Source: Chamaea fasciata (Eukaryota; Chordata; Aves; Passeriformes; Sylviidae). Taken from it: a stretch of DNA of 64,000 nucleotides. Shown in pieces: positions 34,829 through 46,567 of the stretch. A program made the position numbers and the translations under genes. The notes under the pieces were generated by a model, which was given only the letters and a program-made list of their open reading frames with translations, ran no database searches and was not told where the DNA came from. Each line of letters opens with the position of its first letter. The first letter of the stretch is position 1. The stretch is from the NCBI GenBank assembly GCA_029207755.1, contig JARCOQ010000006.1, positions 65,818,093 to 65,882,092 of the forward strand, read 5' to 3'.

Positions 34829-37458
34829 TTATTTTTTTGTCCCCATGATTTTCCACCAAGTGAAGGTGGAGAAATTACTAACTTTTACCGCGATTTGGAA
34901 GTGACTGCAGTTACAGAGATCATATTAACAGCTAGAGACACAGAAAGCTAGTGCATAAAATCAGCTTAATAGAAAGAAGGAATTTATGTACAACATTTAG
35001 CCTCTTCCCGGGGCTCTTTCTGAATGCTGTCTTTGAATGCCATTTTCTTTGTCATAATGCAGGGTTAAAGAAAAAGAATACATGTTTGAGCTTGGAAAAA
35101 GACAGAAGTTTTAATGTTTTGTTGTTGTTGTTGTTGTTTCTTTTAATGTTGGCTACAAAAGACACTTGAAACTAAAATTCTTGAGCTATTATCAGCTGAA
35201 GCAAAGTTCTGAATCGGTTAAATAACCTGAAAAATTTCCATTTTATTTGCCGAAGTTCAGCTGACGTCCAAGCTGTGTAGTGATCTCCTCAGATTCTTAT
35301 GTAAGGTTAACGAAAATTCCATTGACAATGTTCTCCCTAGACAGCTTTTGGCAAGATCAAAAGAAGCTGACAGGCAGCAGATTCAAAACAAACTGAATCA
35401 GGTATTTCTCCACACAGTGAGAAATTTAAACTCTGCAGCTTGCAGTTAGAAGAAGATGTGGATTCCAGGAGTTTACGTGGCTTCAATAATACCACTGTGA
35501 AAGAAAATTTCACTCAGTGCTGTTAAAATCTGACTTCAGAATTGATTCTAGCTGGTTTATGTGTGGTCTAGAAGAAGATGTAAGAATTTCTTGCTTGATC
35601 ACTCAGTGGCAGATTCTTTGTTGTAAGAGTCTTTCCTACTTTTAGGCTGTGCTTTGAGAGGTATAAATTAGAAATCTGCGTTATTTACTGTTCTGCATTG
35701 TCAACAGACTTTGCAGGAATTGATGCCAAGACAGCATGCTCTCTTTAGCTCCGTGGAGCAATTGTTCTTTTCTTTTTAAGGCTGGTGACAGTCGTTTGGC
35801 CTCTCCACGGTGAGTCTCTGGAAGATTACTACCAAGTTTTGGAGGTGTTGGTAAGCCAGAAGCTTCCAGCAGCTCCTCTGCTCTGACATGAGATTTGTTG
35901 CAGATAGTCTGCACAGAGTAGTTAAGGGCATGTTTCCTTAATTCTTCATAGGTCCAGTGTTCAGTAAGTGATATTTATGTAAACATTAAGAACTAAAAAA
36001 AAAAAAAGAAAAAACCCAACCAAATTGCTGTGGAACAAATATTTATGCTATCAGATGAACTCCTTGACTTTCCAGACTGAAGGAATTTACAAGCGCTGAG
36101 TATTAAAAAACAAGATTAGAAGAACACTGGGGTTGGTGTGTTTCCTATAAAACGATTACATTCCTAAAATAGGTATATCCCCTCTCTTGTTCACACTTTC
36201 CTTGTTGCTGTTGAAGGACACAGAGGTTAGCTTTAGCACCTGACACTGCCTTTCATGCATTGCTTGCAGCCCCAGCTAGCTGAAAATACCAGCCCGTTGT
36301 CCAAGAGTTTTGCTTTCTCCTCATTTCCTTCTTCAAACTTAATTAGATCCAAAGAGTCTGAAACTTTGGAACTAAAACAGCCACTTGTTTTGAGAAGGAT
36401 TAGAAGATTTTCCCCCTCTCTGCCTTGTCCTGTGTCCAGGTTTGCCCTGGGCCAGGGTTGGCTGCCTGGTGCAGGCAGTGAAACCGTCTGTGGCCATCCT
36501 CAGGCAGCCCTTTGGCTGGCACTGTGCTGCTGTCCTGCTGGCCCTGGCACAGGAGAGCTGCTTCTTGTGCCACCTGCACACGTGCTGCAGGTATTGGCTC
36601 TGCTGGGGCTCGGCCTTGGAGGGCTGCCTTGCAACAAGACTTTAGTTTTCCTTTCCCAACCAAGCCCATTTGCTTCCAGCTGTGAGGTTTGGGGCTCAGT
36701 TCTTGTGGAGTTCAAGGGAGGTGGAGCGGAAAGGTGCTTTTACAGCACTTTTGTGCCTCTCCATATTTTGGGTTGGCAGGGGTCTTGCCTAGATCTTGAT
36801 TTAGACTAGATTTCTAGGTTTTCTCTAACTGATATTAAACAGTATATTTTTCCAAGGGGTTATCAGAGACGCAAGAGACCACTGCACTCCTGTGATAAAC
36901 TTGCAGCTTCCTGGGATGCCACTGTATCCCGAAACTGAGCATGCATTGAGGATGGGAAGCAGAAGGGGCACACATAGCACCTGTCTTTGCTGCTTACATC
37001 AATTTTCATGGCTGCTGTTATCCCTTGATGACGCCTTTATTCTGACTTTAGACTATCATGTGTTGAGAATGAAACTCTCACAATTGACTTCTGCCTTCTT
37101 CCCTGCTACTCTTTTGTTCTTTTCCCATGTCATGGGACAGAGATGAACTAGCAGTGTCGTGGTCAGATGTGCTGCGTGGCTGCTCTGTGCTCACAGGAGC
37201 TCTCCTGGATGTAGAGCTTAGCATCTCCCTCTTTAAAGGGCTGCCCAGCTTCCTCCTGTCCCGTCTCGTGGGCCCATCTTGCGGTCTCATACTTTGGGAA
37301 GGAAAAAATAATCGTGATATGCTGAAAAGGAAAGCAGGTATCCGGAACTGTGATGCACATTTATTTTGAGAGAGATATTTTTGGAGACTTTGGGACAAAT
37401 GCGAGACATTTTGTTTTCACGTGGAGGAAAGTCAATACTCGTGGCTGCTTGCATTATC
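34829..37458. other. Unassigned sequence between solo LTR and CR1 tail
   Basis: Nothing recognisable beyond a (GTT)6 run at 35121-35138 and an A-rich run near 35995-36015. A GC-richer patch at about 36420-36720 contains an open frame of 184 codons (36255-36809, plus) with a low-complexity Leu/Gly/Cys-rich middle and no domain. I do not call it a gene. Confidence 0.45.
35121..35138. repeat. (GTT)6 microsatellite
   Basis: Six perfect GTT units within the 10.9-kb interruption. Confidence 0.9.
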
Positions 37459-37516
37459 GTGCAATAGAATATCCTGAGCTGGAAGGGGACTCATGAGAAT
37501 AATTGAGTCCAACTCT
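37459..37516 (-). mobile_element. CR1-type LINE 3' tail, short
   Basis: AATAGAATATCCTGAGCTGG followed by AAGGGGAC and GAGTCCAACTC matches the reverse complement of an avian CR1-type terminus (TAGAATATCCTGAGTTGG type). Only the extreme 3' end is left. Confidence 0.6.
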
Positions 37517-40165
37517 AGGAGGAAGTTGATCAAATGAAAGGAGCGGTTGCTTTGTGCTGCTCATTAGAGAGTACAGATTGATACCTGCCTGGTTTCCTTG
37601 GCAAGGCCATAGCAACGTCTTCTGTGACACCTCCTTATGTGCACTACCAAAGTAGCTAAATCTGTACATGGAGGCACACAGACATCTTTTGAAAAATCTC
37701 CTGGTTTTCCATGACCATATGGAAACTGTCAGCCAGAGCAAAATCCTGGAGTTCATGATTTCTTATGATGTTGAAACTTCTTCTCTTTATTCCACGCATT
37801 TTACTCTGTACCAAGTAGACCTGAGGACAGGAAGGCCCACAACCAGCTTAGAGTCATTTTAGCACCATTTGTATAATTGTGAGAGATCGGCCAGTTTTTC
37901 AGTTGTCATTGTTAACGCAAAGGTTTTCCTTTCTAAATAAAGGACCTTTTTTTAACATCCACCCTAAACCTGCCCTGACACAACTTAAGCCATTCCCTCA
38001 GTATGGTTTTGTTTCTGTGTTTAGGCTTGTTATGTTCTTGAGAGAGCCAGATTAATGATTAGATTCTCATTTATACTCTTAATATGAAATAAGGGTTATG
38101 CAAAAATTGCTATGTATGTTTTTTGTTTATTTTCCCCGGAAAGATAAGTGTCAGGCGTCCGCCAAGTGTGAATGTATTTAGAAATTGCACGTTGCAGAAG
38201 TAACTTCCATGGTCTTTTACACTATAAATATTGCTTTTGGCCAGTGAAGATGTTTCCAAAGTAACCTCAGAGCATAAGTGCAGCGCTGCTGTCACGAGAA
38301 GCCACGCTGATCCTGAGAAAAAAACCTGCTCCTAAATACCAGCTTTGGGAATCAGAAACCTCTGGACAAATCATTCCTCTTGCCTCTTGAGTGACTTTTG
38401 CTGCCTGCTACCAGCAGAAAGCTTTTAAACTTCCCCTGATTGAACCTCTGAGGCAGTATTGAGAGACATATGCATCAGATTTGGGTTTCGAAACTACTGA
38501 TATTCACATTTAACCCAAGCAGGCTTAATTCAGTCTTGAAAAATGAACACGGGGCAAGATTATTTTCTTGTGAGGTAATGTCTTTTCCAAGGTTACAGTT
38601 TGTGAGCGGACCATTGAGCGCTAAATGTGTCCTGCCTGTCGCAAGGGTGGAATGAACGCCTGTGTGCCGGGGAGCCACGGTCTGTGCCAGGTGTGGGGTG
38701 GTGTCCCAAACTTTCCTGATCCCCACCCCTCTCCCTGCCCAGATGTGGGATAGGGCTGACTGGAAGAGAAGAGGTGGTGAGCAGAGTGGATCCTGCTCTC
38801 TGGTGGCTGCAGCCAAAGTAAACAAACGAGAGTAGTTGCCACCGCAGGCGTTTTACAGTAGACCTTGCCTTTTTATCAATGTCGTTATTAAACTGCTATA
38901 AATGTTGTAGGCTGCTGTTGGAGATGAAATTCCCCCTTCCCCCAGTTTCTCGGTTACTGTCTGTCACTAAGTGCTATTATCATCTAGCAAAATCAGACGG
39001 TGCAGGCAGCAGTCTGAATGTTAATGTTAACCTCTAATAGGTTTTAAATAGCTATAAAAAAAATTAGGCTGCAGCAGGACAGGAAGGCTAGTTTACCTTA
39101 ACATAAAATAAAGGAGGACATGTTGACCTGATTTACTTAGACGTAGCTGTTATGTGCTCTTTAGGGAGGAAACTGGTGTACCAAAGCTTATACAGACAGG
39201 AAAAATGTTCTTTACCTCATGCTGTACAAATGACATAAAGGCTCTTGCTTTGATTAACGAGTAAAGCCATAGGTGCTGCATGTATACACTAATGCAGATG
39301 TCATTCTGGCTACTTTTTACATTAACTCCTCCCAGAATACCCATAGAGATGTGAAAGAGACTGTTTTGAACTGTGCTACATCTCATTTGGCTTTGAGGAT
39401 GCCACTTTTTTGCGACAAGTCCAATACGAGTTATATCCACAATGGAAATGTAAGGGTAATAAAAATGGATCATCTGTCATTCGGGATTTCCCAGCTGTCT
39501 GGACTAGCCTAAAGTTCTTACAGAGGTGTGTGGAAAAAGTCGCGCATGAGCCCAGCTGCCTTTCTCCAGCTCTCTCCATGTTTGCTTCCAAGCTCCTCTC
39601 AGCCAGCAGCTCCCAACATGCTCTTCATGCCAGCATTTGAAATGCACCCCCACCAGAAAGAGGGCTGGTCTCTTCACGTGCAGGGAGAGAGAACCAAACT
39701 CTGTGTGCAAGTCAGGAGCAGCTCACTGGTAGACGATGAGAACCCACTGCTGAAGGAAAAATTGGTCTAGTTTTCTATAGGTGCTCTGAAGTTTTGGAAG
39801 AGGTCATGGTTAGGGACATGTCTGCTCAGAATCATCATAAAGCAAAGCTGCAGTTTGTAAAAGGCAATTTGTTGGAGGCTGGGGGCCTCACTTCTCTCCT
39901 TGGGGAGGTCTGAATTCGGACTGTCATAGGACCAGCAGGATTCAGGGCGTGCCTTTGATCTCTTAAAGCTGGGGGCACTCAAGGCTGGGTGTGGGTGCTT
40001 GCTCTTGTGGTCTACATAAAAAAAAAAAACAAAAAAACAAAAACAAAAACAAAAAAACCCAAAAAACCACCACACCACCAACACACGATTTTAAGGCAGA
40101 ATTTTAATTGCTCTTTTTCTACTTCTGGGAAATCAAAAAGCTCCAGACCTAGAAGTTCAGGCACA
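37517..40165. other. Unassigned sequence left of second solo LTR
   Basis: No gene recognised. Short overlapping frames (up to 117 codons) on both strands lack domains. An A-rich simple repeat lies at 40017-40084. Confidence 0.45.
40017..40084. repeat. A-rich simple repeat
   Basis: Runs of A interrupted by C (AAAAACAAAAAC pattern) passing into an ACCACC-type stretch. It could be the eroded poly(A) tail of a retrotransposed element, but no element body was recognised next to it. Confidence 0.7.
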
Positions 40166-40170
40166 GTTGT

Positions 40171-40943
40171 TGTTAAAAATGGCAGGAGACACAGTTCCCT
40201 CCTCTAAATGCCTTTATTAATAACCAGGGGTCTCGAGGGCTGGCCTACGCCGCCGCTGCTCCCTTTCGTCCACACCGCTGAGGAGAAGGTACAATCCACT
40301 TTGCTGCCTGCGCTGCCGAGTGGGAGTTCTCGCCTCGCAGGAGTTCCGAAGCACTCCCTTTGGATCACGGAGTCCAGGGGTCTCTCGCTCCTTAAGTACT
40401 TTTGAAGTTATGGTGAGGTACAAGCGCTTGTCTATGAATACCCTCGGCATAAATACCCTTGGGTGTGGTCAGTCCAGTGCTGTCCTTGGCAGATTTAAAT
40501 TCTGAGTTGGCTCGTTTCGGCCAGGGGCTCTTGGTGTTGATATGGTCCCATCATGCAGCTGTACCCTTTTACTTTCCATAAGGGTGGCAGCAGCAGCCTG
40601 ACTGACAGGCCGGTTGTCAGCAGGAAGTAGGAAGAGGATCCGACAGGAAGTAGGAAGTGGAGCAAGCAAGGAAGAAGCCAGTGGGACAGGCTGGGTGCAG
40701 GGAGTAGAGCAGCAGCAGCAGCAGAAATGCAGAGCAGTGATGCCAGGGAGCAGCGACGGCTCGACCCGACGCAAAGGCGACGGAATCAGGTGAGTGGGGT
40801 CTTGGGGTAAGGGATACAGAGGGGACAAAAACTGCCTTTTGGTAATTAACAAACAGCATTATAACTCTTGAACTGATTTTAACTAAATATAACAACTCTC
40901 TAACCAACAACTTATATCACCATAACAATTCTCATTCATCACA
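40171..40943 (-). mobile_element. Solo LTR, minus orientation
   Basis: 773 bp with TG...CA ends, flanked by perfect 5-bp duplications GTTGT at 40166-40170 and 40944-40948. Orientation is from an AATAAA on the minus strand (40218-40213) near its 3' end and a TATTTATG TATA-like site upstream of it (about 40445-40460). Its GC-rich middle contains two CAGGAAGTAGGAAG ETS-like motifs (40622-40660) and a CAG run (40708-40722). No retroviral coding region adjoins it. Open frames inside it are not called as genes. Confidence 0.78.
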
Positions 40944-40982
40944 GTTGTAATATATGTTATTAAAATCATTAAGCAGTTGAGC

Positions 40983-41436
40983 ATTAGGTCATACTAACCA
41001 GTCCTAATTCATTCTTTTGACAGTTCTAAGAGTACAGTTGATTGATTCATTCATTCTTTAAAAGAAGAGTTGTTCTGTGATACATTGGGCATATTGCTTG
41101 GGTCAGCCTCCTTAAAGGAAAATCAGAGTATTGCCTACGGTCTCAAATGAAGCTTCTGAACCAACTTTAAGTACTCATGTGTTTTTCCCGAAAGATAAAG
41201 TCTCTGAGGCCGTGGAAACTTCAGGATTGGGGTGGGCAAGCATGGCAGGAATTTGAGAAGATTGGTGCCCTGTAGGCACTGGGGGGCTCTGAAGTCTCCC
41301 TGGAGCCTTCTCTTCTCCAGGCTGAACAAGCTCAGCTCTCTCAGCCCATCTCCAGAGCAGAACTGCTCCAGCCCTTGGATCATGGCTGCAACCCTCCTCT
41401 GGACCTCTTGACTCACTCCAGAAGTACCATGTTTTT

Positions 41437-41484
<48 letters not shown>

Positions 41485-41813
41485 TTAAACGTGGAGACCC
41501 CAGATGTGGGTGCAGAATTACTTTTGGGTTCAGGCAAGCGTTTGTTCATCACAGTTACTCCCACAAGCCAGCCCAGGTGGGAGCAGAGCTCCTTCCACCC
41601 CACCCACCCTGTTTCCATCCCTTCTTCAGCACATCCCATGGTGCTTTTTTCTGCTGCTTCCCAGGAGCTGTTGGCTCTTGCCCTGCCCTGACTGCTGGAC
41701 CCGTCTGTGGACACTGCACAGCGATCTGTTGCCAGCTCTCTGGATTCTGAAGGAAAACCCAAGCAAATCTCTGAATCAAAGTAAAGGTGTCTTGCAAACT
41801 TAACCTAATCCTT
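40983..41813. repeat. Tandem array unit 8, right part (interrupted)
   Basis: Unit homology resumes with ATTAGGTCATACTAACC exactly where the left part stopped, with ATT shared by both sides. It contains the minus-oriented CR1 fragment and the longest homopolymer of the array (44 T at 41439-41482). Together with 27015-30059 it rebuilds one full unit of about 3.87 kb with no bases missing. Confidence 0.95.
41229..41534 (-). mobile_element. CR1 LINE fragment, unit 8 right part
   Basis: Minus-oriented CR1 piece with the 7-bp CTCTTGA addition and the longest T-rich tract of the window (41432-41482, including 44 uninterrupted T). Confidence 0.85.
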
Positions 41814-42720
41814 TGTAAAGCTGTATTAAGGCCAAATTAAATTCAAATCTGTGGGTTCATTTTCCTCTTAGGCTTTATTCCTCGTTTGTTTGAGAGAGCT
41901 GGTGAGTCTTTTAGGACTCATGGTACCTTGGTTCCCTTTCAGAATGGAACAAATCTGAGACTTTTCCAGCCAGTTTTTCTTTAAATACCACGAGTTTTCA
42001 TTCCCCTTTCATTTAAAATACTTCCACAATTTAATATGAAATGCTGGGTAGCAAAACCGGTAGCACTTCCAGACAGAAAGAAGTATGTTGTGTGTAACTC
42101 CAAATGTGAATTCTCCTTGCAAAGTGATGGCTTTCCACTGAGGTGGATCAAACAGATGCTCAGTTGGATGCTGGTGCTGAAGCACTTTTCTCTTGTGGCT
42201 TGAGTGTCTGATGGCAACAGCCTGAGATTTTAATAGCAGAAAGAAGGGATTTCCTACTAACCTTCCCCGGAGAACTGTCACTTGTACAGTCTTTTCCAGC
42301 CTCGTCTAGTCTGACCTGCATCTTCTCCAAAACTTGGTCAGTTTTTAAACACTTTTTAAACTTTTTGTGTACCATTTGCAGAGAACAGGAGGGTGCTGGC
42401 TATTTTTTTCACAAAATACACGCTGCTCTGTGAGTGAGGTGGTCCTCCGTTCTCCCCAGAGCAACCTTTACCTATCAGCTCTGCTGCTTCTCAAGGATGG
42501 GATGCTGGTGCTGGTGTGGATAAACAGATTTTCTCCCATTTTCAGCACAGGTGATGGAGGGAGAAGAGCTGTTGGCCAAGAGCCTCATGGTGCCAGCACC
42601 TCCTGACATGCAGGAGCTGAAAAACTAGAGGTTTTGCCCTTGTTGCATTCAGTGGATTTCTAATTTTACTTCAAGCTAATTGCTTCCTCGTCCTGGGAGG
42701 TGCCAGGGAGATGCCCAAGG

Positions 42721-43022
42721 GGACACAAGGACAAAGATTTTAGCAGGGTCTATTGCCATAAGACAAGGGGTGTTGGTTTTAAACTGGAGGAGGGATGATT
42801 CAAATGAGCTTCAAGGAAGAAATTTTTTATCAATGAGGGTGATAAAAATGCTGTGGTCTCTGCCACAGGTTGCCCAGAGACGCTGTGGAAACATTCCAGG
42901 TTGGATGGGGCTTGGAACAAGCTGACTAGTTGAAGGTGTCCTTGCTTATTGCAGGGAGGGTGGAAGTAAATGAGATTTAAAGTGTCTCCCAAGCCAAACC
43001 ATTGTACGATTTTACGATCATC
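42721..43022 (+). mobile_element. CR1 LINE 3' end, unit 9
   Basis: Same CR1 tail, with TTAGCAGGGTC and AGAGACGCTGTGG as in units 1-4. Confidence 0.85.
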
Positions 43023-43117
43023 TCATCCAACTTCACTGCTCCAACATGATTCCCATGAGCATGCAGGAGGCTGGGAAAAGGAATGTGGGCTCTCCCAGTT
43101 CAAACAAACAGAAAAGT

Positions 43118-44121
43118 TTATTTTGATGGCTGAGGGAGACGAGCACCAGAGGGTGATGCTCGTCTGATCCTGCTCTGGTTTTCAGGCCGACTGTACAGCT
43201 TTTTCTCCTGCCGCTGTTGCCGCCGGACGTGTCTCATCCGGATTGGCCCAGGCTGGGAGCGTTTGTCCTTCATGGAGCCAGCGAAGAGCCAGGGTGGTCT
43301 GTATGGAGCTGCTTGTCTGCTGGGTGACTGAGTGTCCTGGGACAGCCCTGGCACCCCCTGAGTGGCGGTGCTGGGGCTGCTGGTCTCAATACTTTGGGCC
43401 AGCACATCGTCGATCCGGCGGCGTTTTTCTGCCGGGCTCCTGAGTGACTGTGGCTCTGTGGCGCCGTCTGGATGGTCTCTTTTCAAGCTCTGCTTTTTGC
43501 ACGAAAAGCTGCTGCTGCTGCTGCTGCTGCTGACCAGCACCACAGCCTGGGACAGCCCTGGCACCCCCTGAGTGCCGGTGCTGGGGCTGCTGGTCTCAGC
43601 ACGCAGCAGTGGCACTCGGTTCAGCCGTATGGGTTTCACTGCCCGGCTGCCCGGGCCTTGTGCTCTCTGTCTCCAGGAACGGCGCCGGGCCTGCTCCGCC
43701 CTGGGCTGTTCCGACAGGCCGCCACTGCTGCTGCTGCTGTTTGGATCTGCACATTGGAGAGAGGAGAGGGCAAGTGGTGTGAGCAGCTGCGCAGGGCTCG
43801 GGTGATGTCCGTGCAGGATTGTCCCCAAGGCCTTGCCGGGCTGGCTTAAGGGCAGGGGAGGCATATGTGCCCACAGGCCAGCCTGGCCCCGCTGGCCCAA
43901 GAGAGCCAGAGGGACTCTACCCTGGGTCGTTGTTGGAGCTCCTGCTTCCCCTTGCTGCAGCTCTTGACCGCTCCCCCACTGCCAGCCGTGGGGAGGGAGA
44001 TTTTGCTCTCACCTTGCTTCTTCCCAGGAGGACACTTCTCAGCAGTGTTGTGCACCATTGTGGATAGGGAGCAGTGCCTGGAAGGTCTGTGCTGCAGGCC
44101 TTTCTCCTCCTGACAAAGCAT
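43118..44121 (-). CDS. Array gene copy 9, shortest form (245 aa, two exons)
   Basis: Exons 44121-44013 and 43746-43118. Only one full internal repeat plus the partial one remain. Its start (TSSPSTGTQG) is repeat-1-like, and its eight serines and DDVLAQS end are repeat-3-like, so the loss is best explained by unequal exchange within the repeats. The remaining repeat is the most divergent of the set: FSCKKQSLKRDHPDGATEP and PAEKRRRIDD. The frame, splice sites and basic tail are intact. Confidence 0.68.
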
Positions 44122-44699
44122 CCCAGTCCTTGTTTGGACAGAGAGAGAGGCGTTTGTGGTGCCTCAGAGGCACCAGAACTCGCCAGTAGCCTTGGGCAAG
44201 CTCCTTCTCCTCGATCCTGTCCTCAGCTCTGCAAGTTGTGTTGCCACCTTTGTACCTTAGGGCTGGGTGATGATGTCACACTAGTCCCTGTCACCCACTG
44301 CCCTAATTCGGGGAGGCTATCCTTGTGGGTGCTGACAGTGACTTTGTCAATGCCAGGCACGGCTGTAAGGAGAAAAACAGAAATGGGAACAGGTTCATCA
44401 ACAGGTTGGCGGGCTTAAGGAGACTTAGGTCTTACTACAGGTCATCAGTGGTGATTAGGTCATACTAACCAGTCCTAATTCATTCTTTTGACAGCTCTAA
44501 GAGTACAGTTGATTGATTCATTCATTCTTTAAAAGAAGAGTTGTTCTGTGATACATTGGGCATATTGCTTGGGTCAGCCTCCTTAAAGGAAAATCAGAGT
44601 ATTACCTACGGTCTCAAATGAAGCTTCTGAACCAACTTTAAGTACTCATGTGTTTTTCCCGAAAGATAAAGTCTCTGAGGCCGTGGAAACTTCAGGATT

Positions 44700-44984
44700 G
44701 GGGTGGGCAAGCATGGCAGGAATTTGAGAAGATTGGTGCCCTGTAGGCACTGGGGGGCTCTGAAGTCTCCCTGGAGCCTTCTCTTCTCCAGGCTGAACAA
44801 GCTCAGCTCTCTCAGCCCATCTCCAGAGCAGAACTGCTCCAGCCCTTGGATCATGGCTGCAACCCTCCTCTGGACTCACTCCAGAAGTTCCATGTTTTTG
44901 GGTTTTTTTTTTTTTTGTTTGTTTGTTTTTTTTTTTTTTCGTGGAGACCCCAGATGTGGGTGCAGAATTACTTTTGGGTTCAGG
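44700..44984 (-). mobile_element. CR1 LINE fragment, unit 9
   Basis: No 7-bp addition; T-rich tract 44895-44939 is broken by G, and the following junction reads CGTGGAGACC without the usual AAA. Confidence 0.85.
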
Positions 44985-46170
44985 CAAGCGTTTGTTCATC
45001 ACAGTTACTCCCACAAGCCAGCCCAGGTGGGAGCAGAGCTCCTTCCACCCCACCCACCCTGTTTCCATCCCTTCTTCAGCACATCCCATGGTGCTTTTTT
45101 CTGCTGCTTCCCAGGAGCTGTTGGCTCTTGCCCTGCCCTGACTGCTGGACCCGTCTGTGGACACTGCACAGCGATCTGTTGCCAGCTCTCTGGATTCTGA
45201 AGGAAAACCCAAGCAAATCTCTGAATCAAAGTAAAGGTGTCTTGCAAACTTAACCTAATCCTTTGTAAAGCTGTATTAAGGCCAAATTAAATTCAAATCT
45301 GTGGGTTCATTTTCCTCTTAGGCTTTATTCCTCGTTTGTTTGAGAGAGCTGGTGAGTCTTTTAGGACTCATGGTACCTTGGTTCCCTTTCAGAATGGAAC
45401 AAATCTGAGACTTTTCCAGCCAGTTTTTCTTTAAATACCACGAGTTTTCATTCCCCTTTCATTTAAAATACTTCCACAATTTAATATGAAATGCTGGGTA
45501 GCAAAACCGGTAGCACTTCCAGACAGAAAGAAGTATGTTGTGTGTAACTCCAAATGTGAATTCTCCTTGCAAAGTGATGGCTTTCCACTGAGGTGGATCA
45601 AACAGATGCTCAGTTGGATGCTGGTGCTGAAGCACTTTTCTCTTGTGGCTTGAGTGTCTGATGGCAACAGCCTGAGATTTTAATAGCAGAAAGAAGGGAT
45701 TTCCTACTAACCTTCCCCGGAGAACTGTCACTTGTACAGTCTTTTCCAGCCTCGTCTAGTCTGACCTGCATCTTCTCCAAAACTTGGTCAATTTTTAAAT
45801 ACTTTTTAAACTTTTTGTGTACCATTTGCAGAGAACAGGAGGGTGCTGGCTATTTTTTTCACAAAATACACGCTGCTCTGTGAGTGAGGTGGTCCTCCGT
45901 TCTCCCCAGAGCAACCTTTACCTGTCAGCTCTGCTGCTTCTCAAGGATGGGATGCTGGTGCTGGTGTGGATAAACAGATTTTCTCCCATTTTCAGCACAG
46001 GTGATGGAGGGAGAGGAGCTGTTGGCCAAGAGCCTCATGGTGCCAGCACCTCCTGACATGCAGGAGCTGAAAAACTAGAGGTTTTGCCCTTGTTGCATTC
46101 AGTGGATTTCTAATTTTACTTCAAGCTAATTGCTTCCTCGTCCTGGGAGGTGCCAGGGAGATGCCCAAGG

Positions 46171-46472
46171 GGACACAAGGACAAAGATTTTAGCAGGGTC
46201 TATTGCCATAAGACAAGGGGTGTTGGTTTTAAACTGGAGGAGGGATGATTCAAATGAGCTTCAAGGAAGAAATTTTTAATCAATGAGGGTGATAAAAATG
46301 CTGTGGTCTCTGCCACAGGTTGCCCAGAGATGCTGTGGAAACATTCCAGGTTGGATGGGGCTTGGAACAAGCTGACTAGTTGAAGGTGTCCTTGCTTATT
46401 GCAGGGAGGGTGGAACTAAATGGGATTTAAAGTGTCTCCCAAGCCAAACCATTGTACGATTTTACGATCATC
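46171..46472 (+). mobile_element. CR1 LINE 3' end, unit 10
   Basis: CR1 tail with private GGAACTAAATGGG and the AGAGATGCTGTGG state. Confidence 0.85.
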
Positions 46473-46567
46473 TCATCCAACTTCACTGCTCCAACATGAT
46501 TCCCATGAGCATGCAGGAGGCTGGGAAAAGGAATGTGGGCTCTCCCAGTTCAAACAAACAGAAAAGT

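Larger units (their letters stand above)
30060..40982. other. 10.9-kb non-array segment interrupting unit 8
   Basis: 10,923 bp with no similarity to the unit. It is bordered by ATT at 30057-30059 and ATT at 40983-40985, and unit sequence is continuous across it apart from that ATT. Terminal inverted repeats and a poly(A) end were looked for and not seen. It contains two solo LTRs, one CR1 tail, simple repeats and a 67-bp tandem duplication, but no gene I can support. Either it was inserted with a 3-bp target duplication, or it consists of the original flanks of the amplified segment. Confidence 0.85.
41814..45263. repeat. Tandem array unit 9 (3450 bp, short)
   Basis: Shortest unit. The missing 402 bp are two internal repeats within exon 2 of its gene, a loss of 134 codons that keeps the frame. 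The rest of the unit is collinear with the others. Its 5' part carries AAACACTTTTTAAACTTTTT, a state also seen in unit 13. Confidence 0.95.

Noticed and set aside
36255..36809. 184-codon plus-strand open frame in the interruption
   Set aside because: No domain or family resemblance, a low-complexity middle, no convincing splice context, and overlapping frames on the other strand. A chance open frame in a GC-richer patch is more likely.
40469..40852. 127-codon minus-strand frame inside the solo LTR
   Set aside because: It lies within LTR promoter-type sequence between defined LTR ends; LTRs of this kind are not expected to encode protein, and no retroviral domain is recognisable.
30060..40982. 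The interruption as one large DNA transposon or a full-length retrovirus
   Set aside because: No terminal inverted repeats, no paired LTRs at its ends, no poly(A) tail and no transposase or polymerase frame; the two LTRs inside are separate solo elements with their own duplications.
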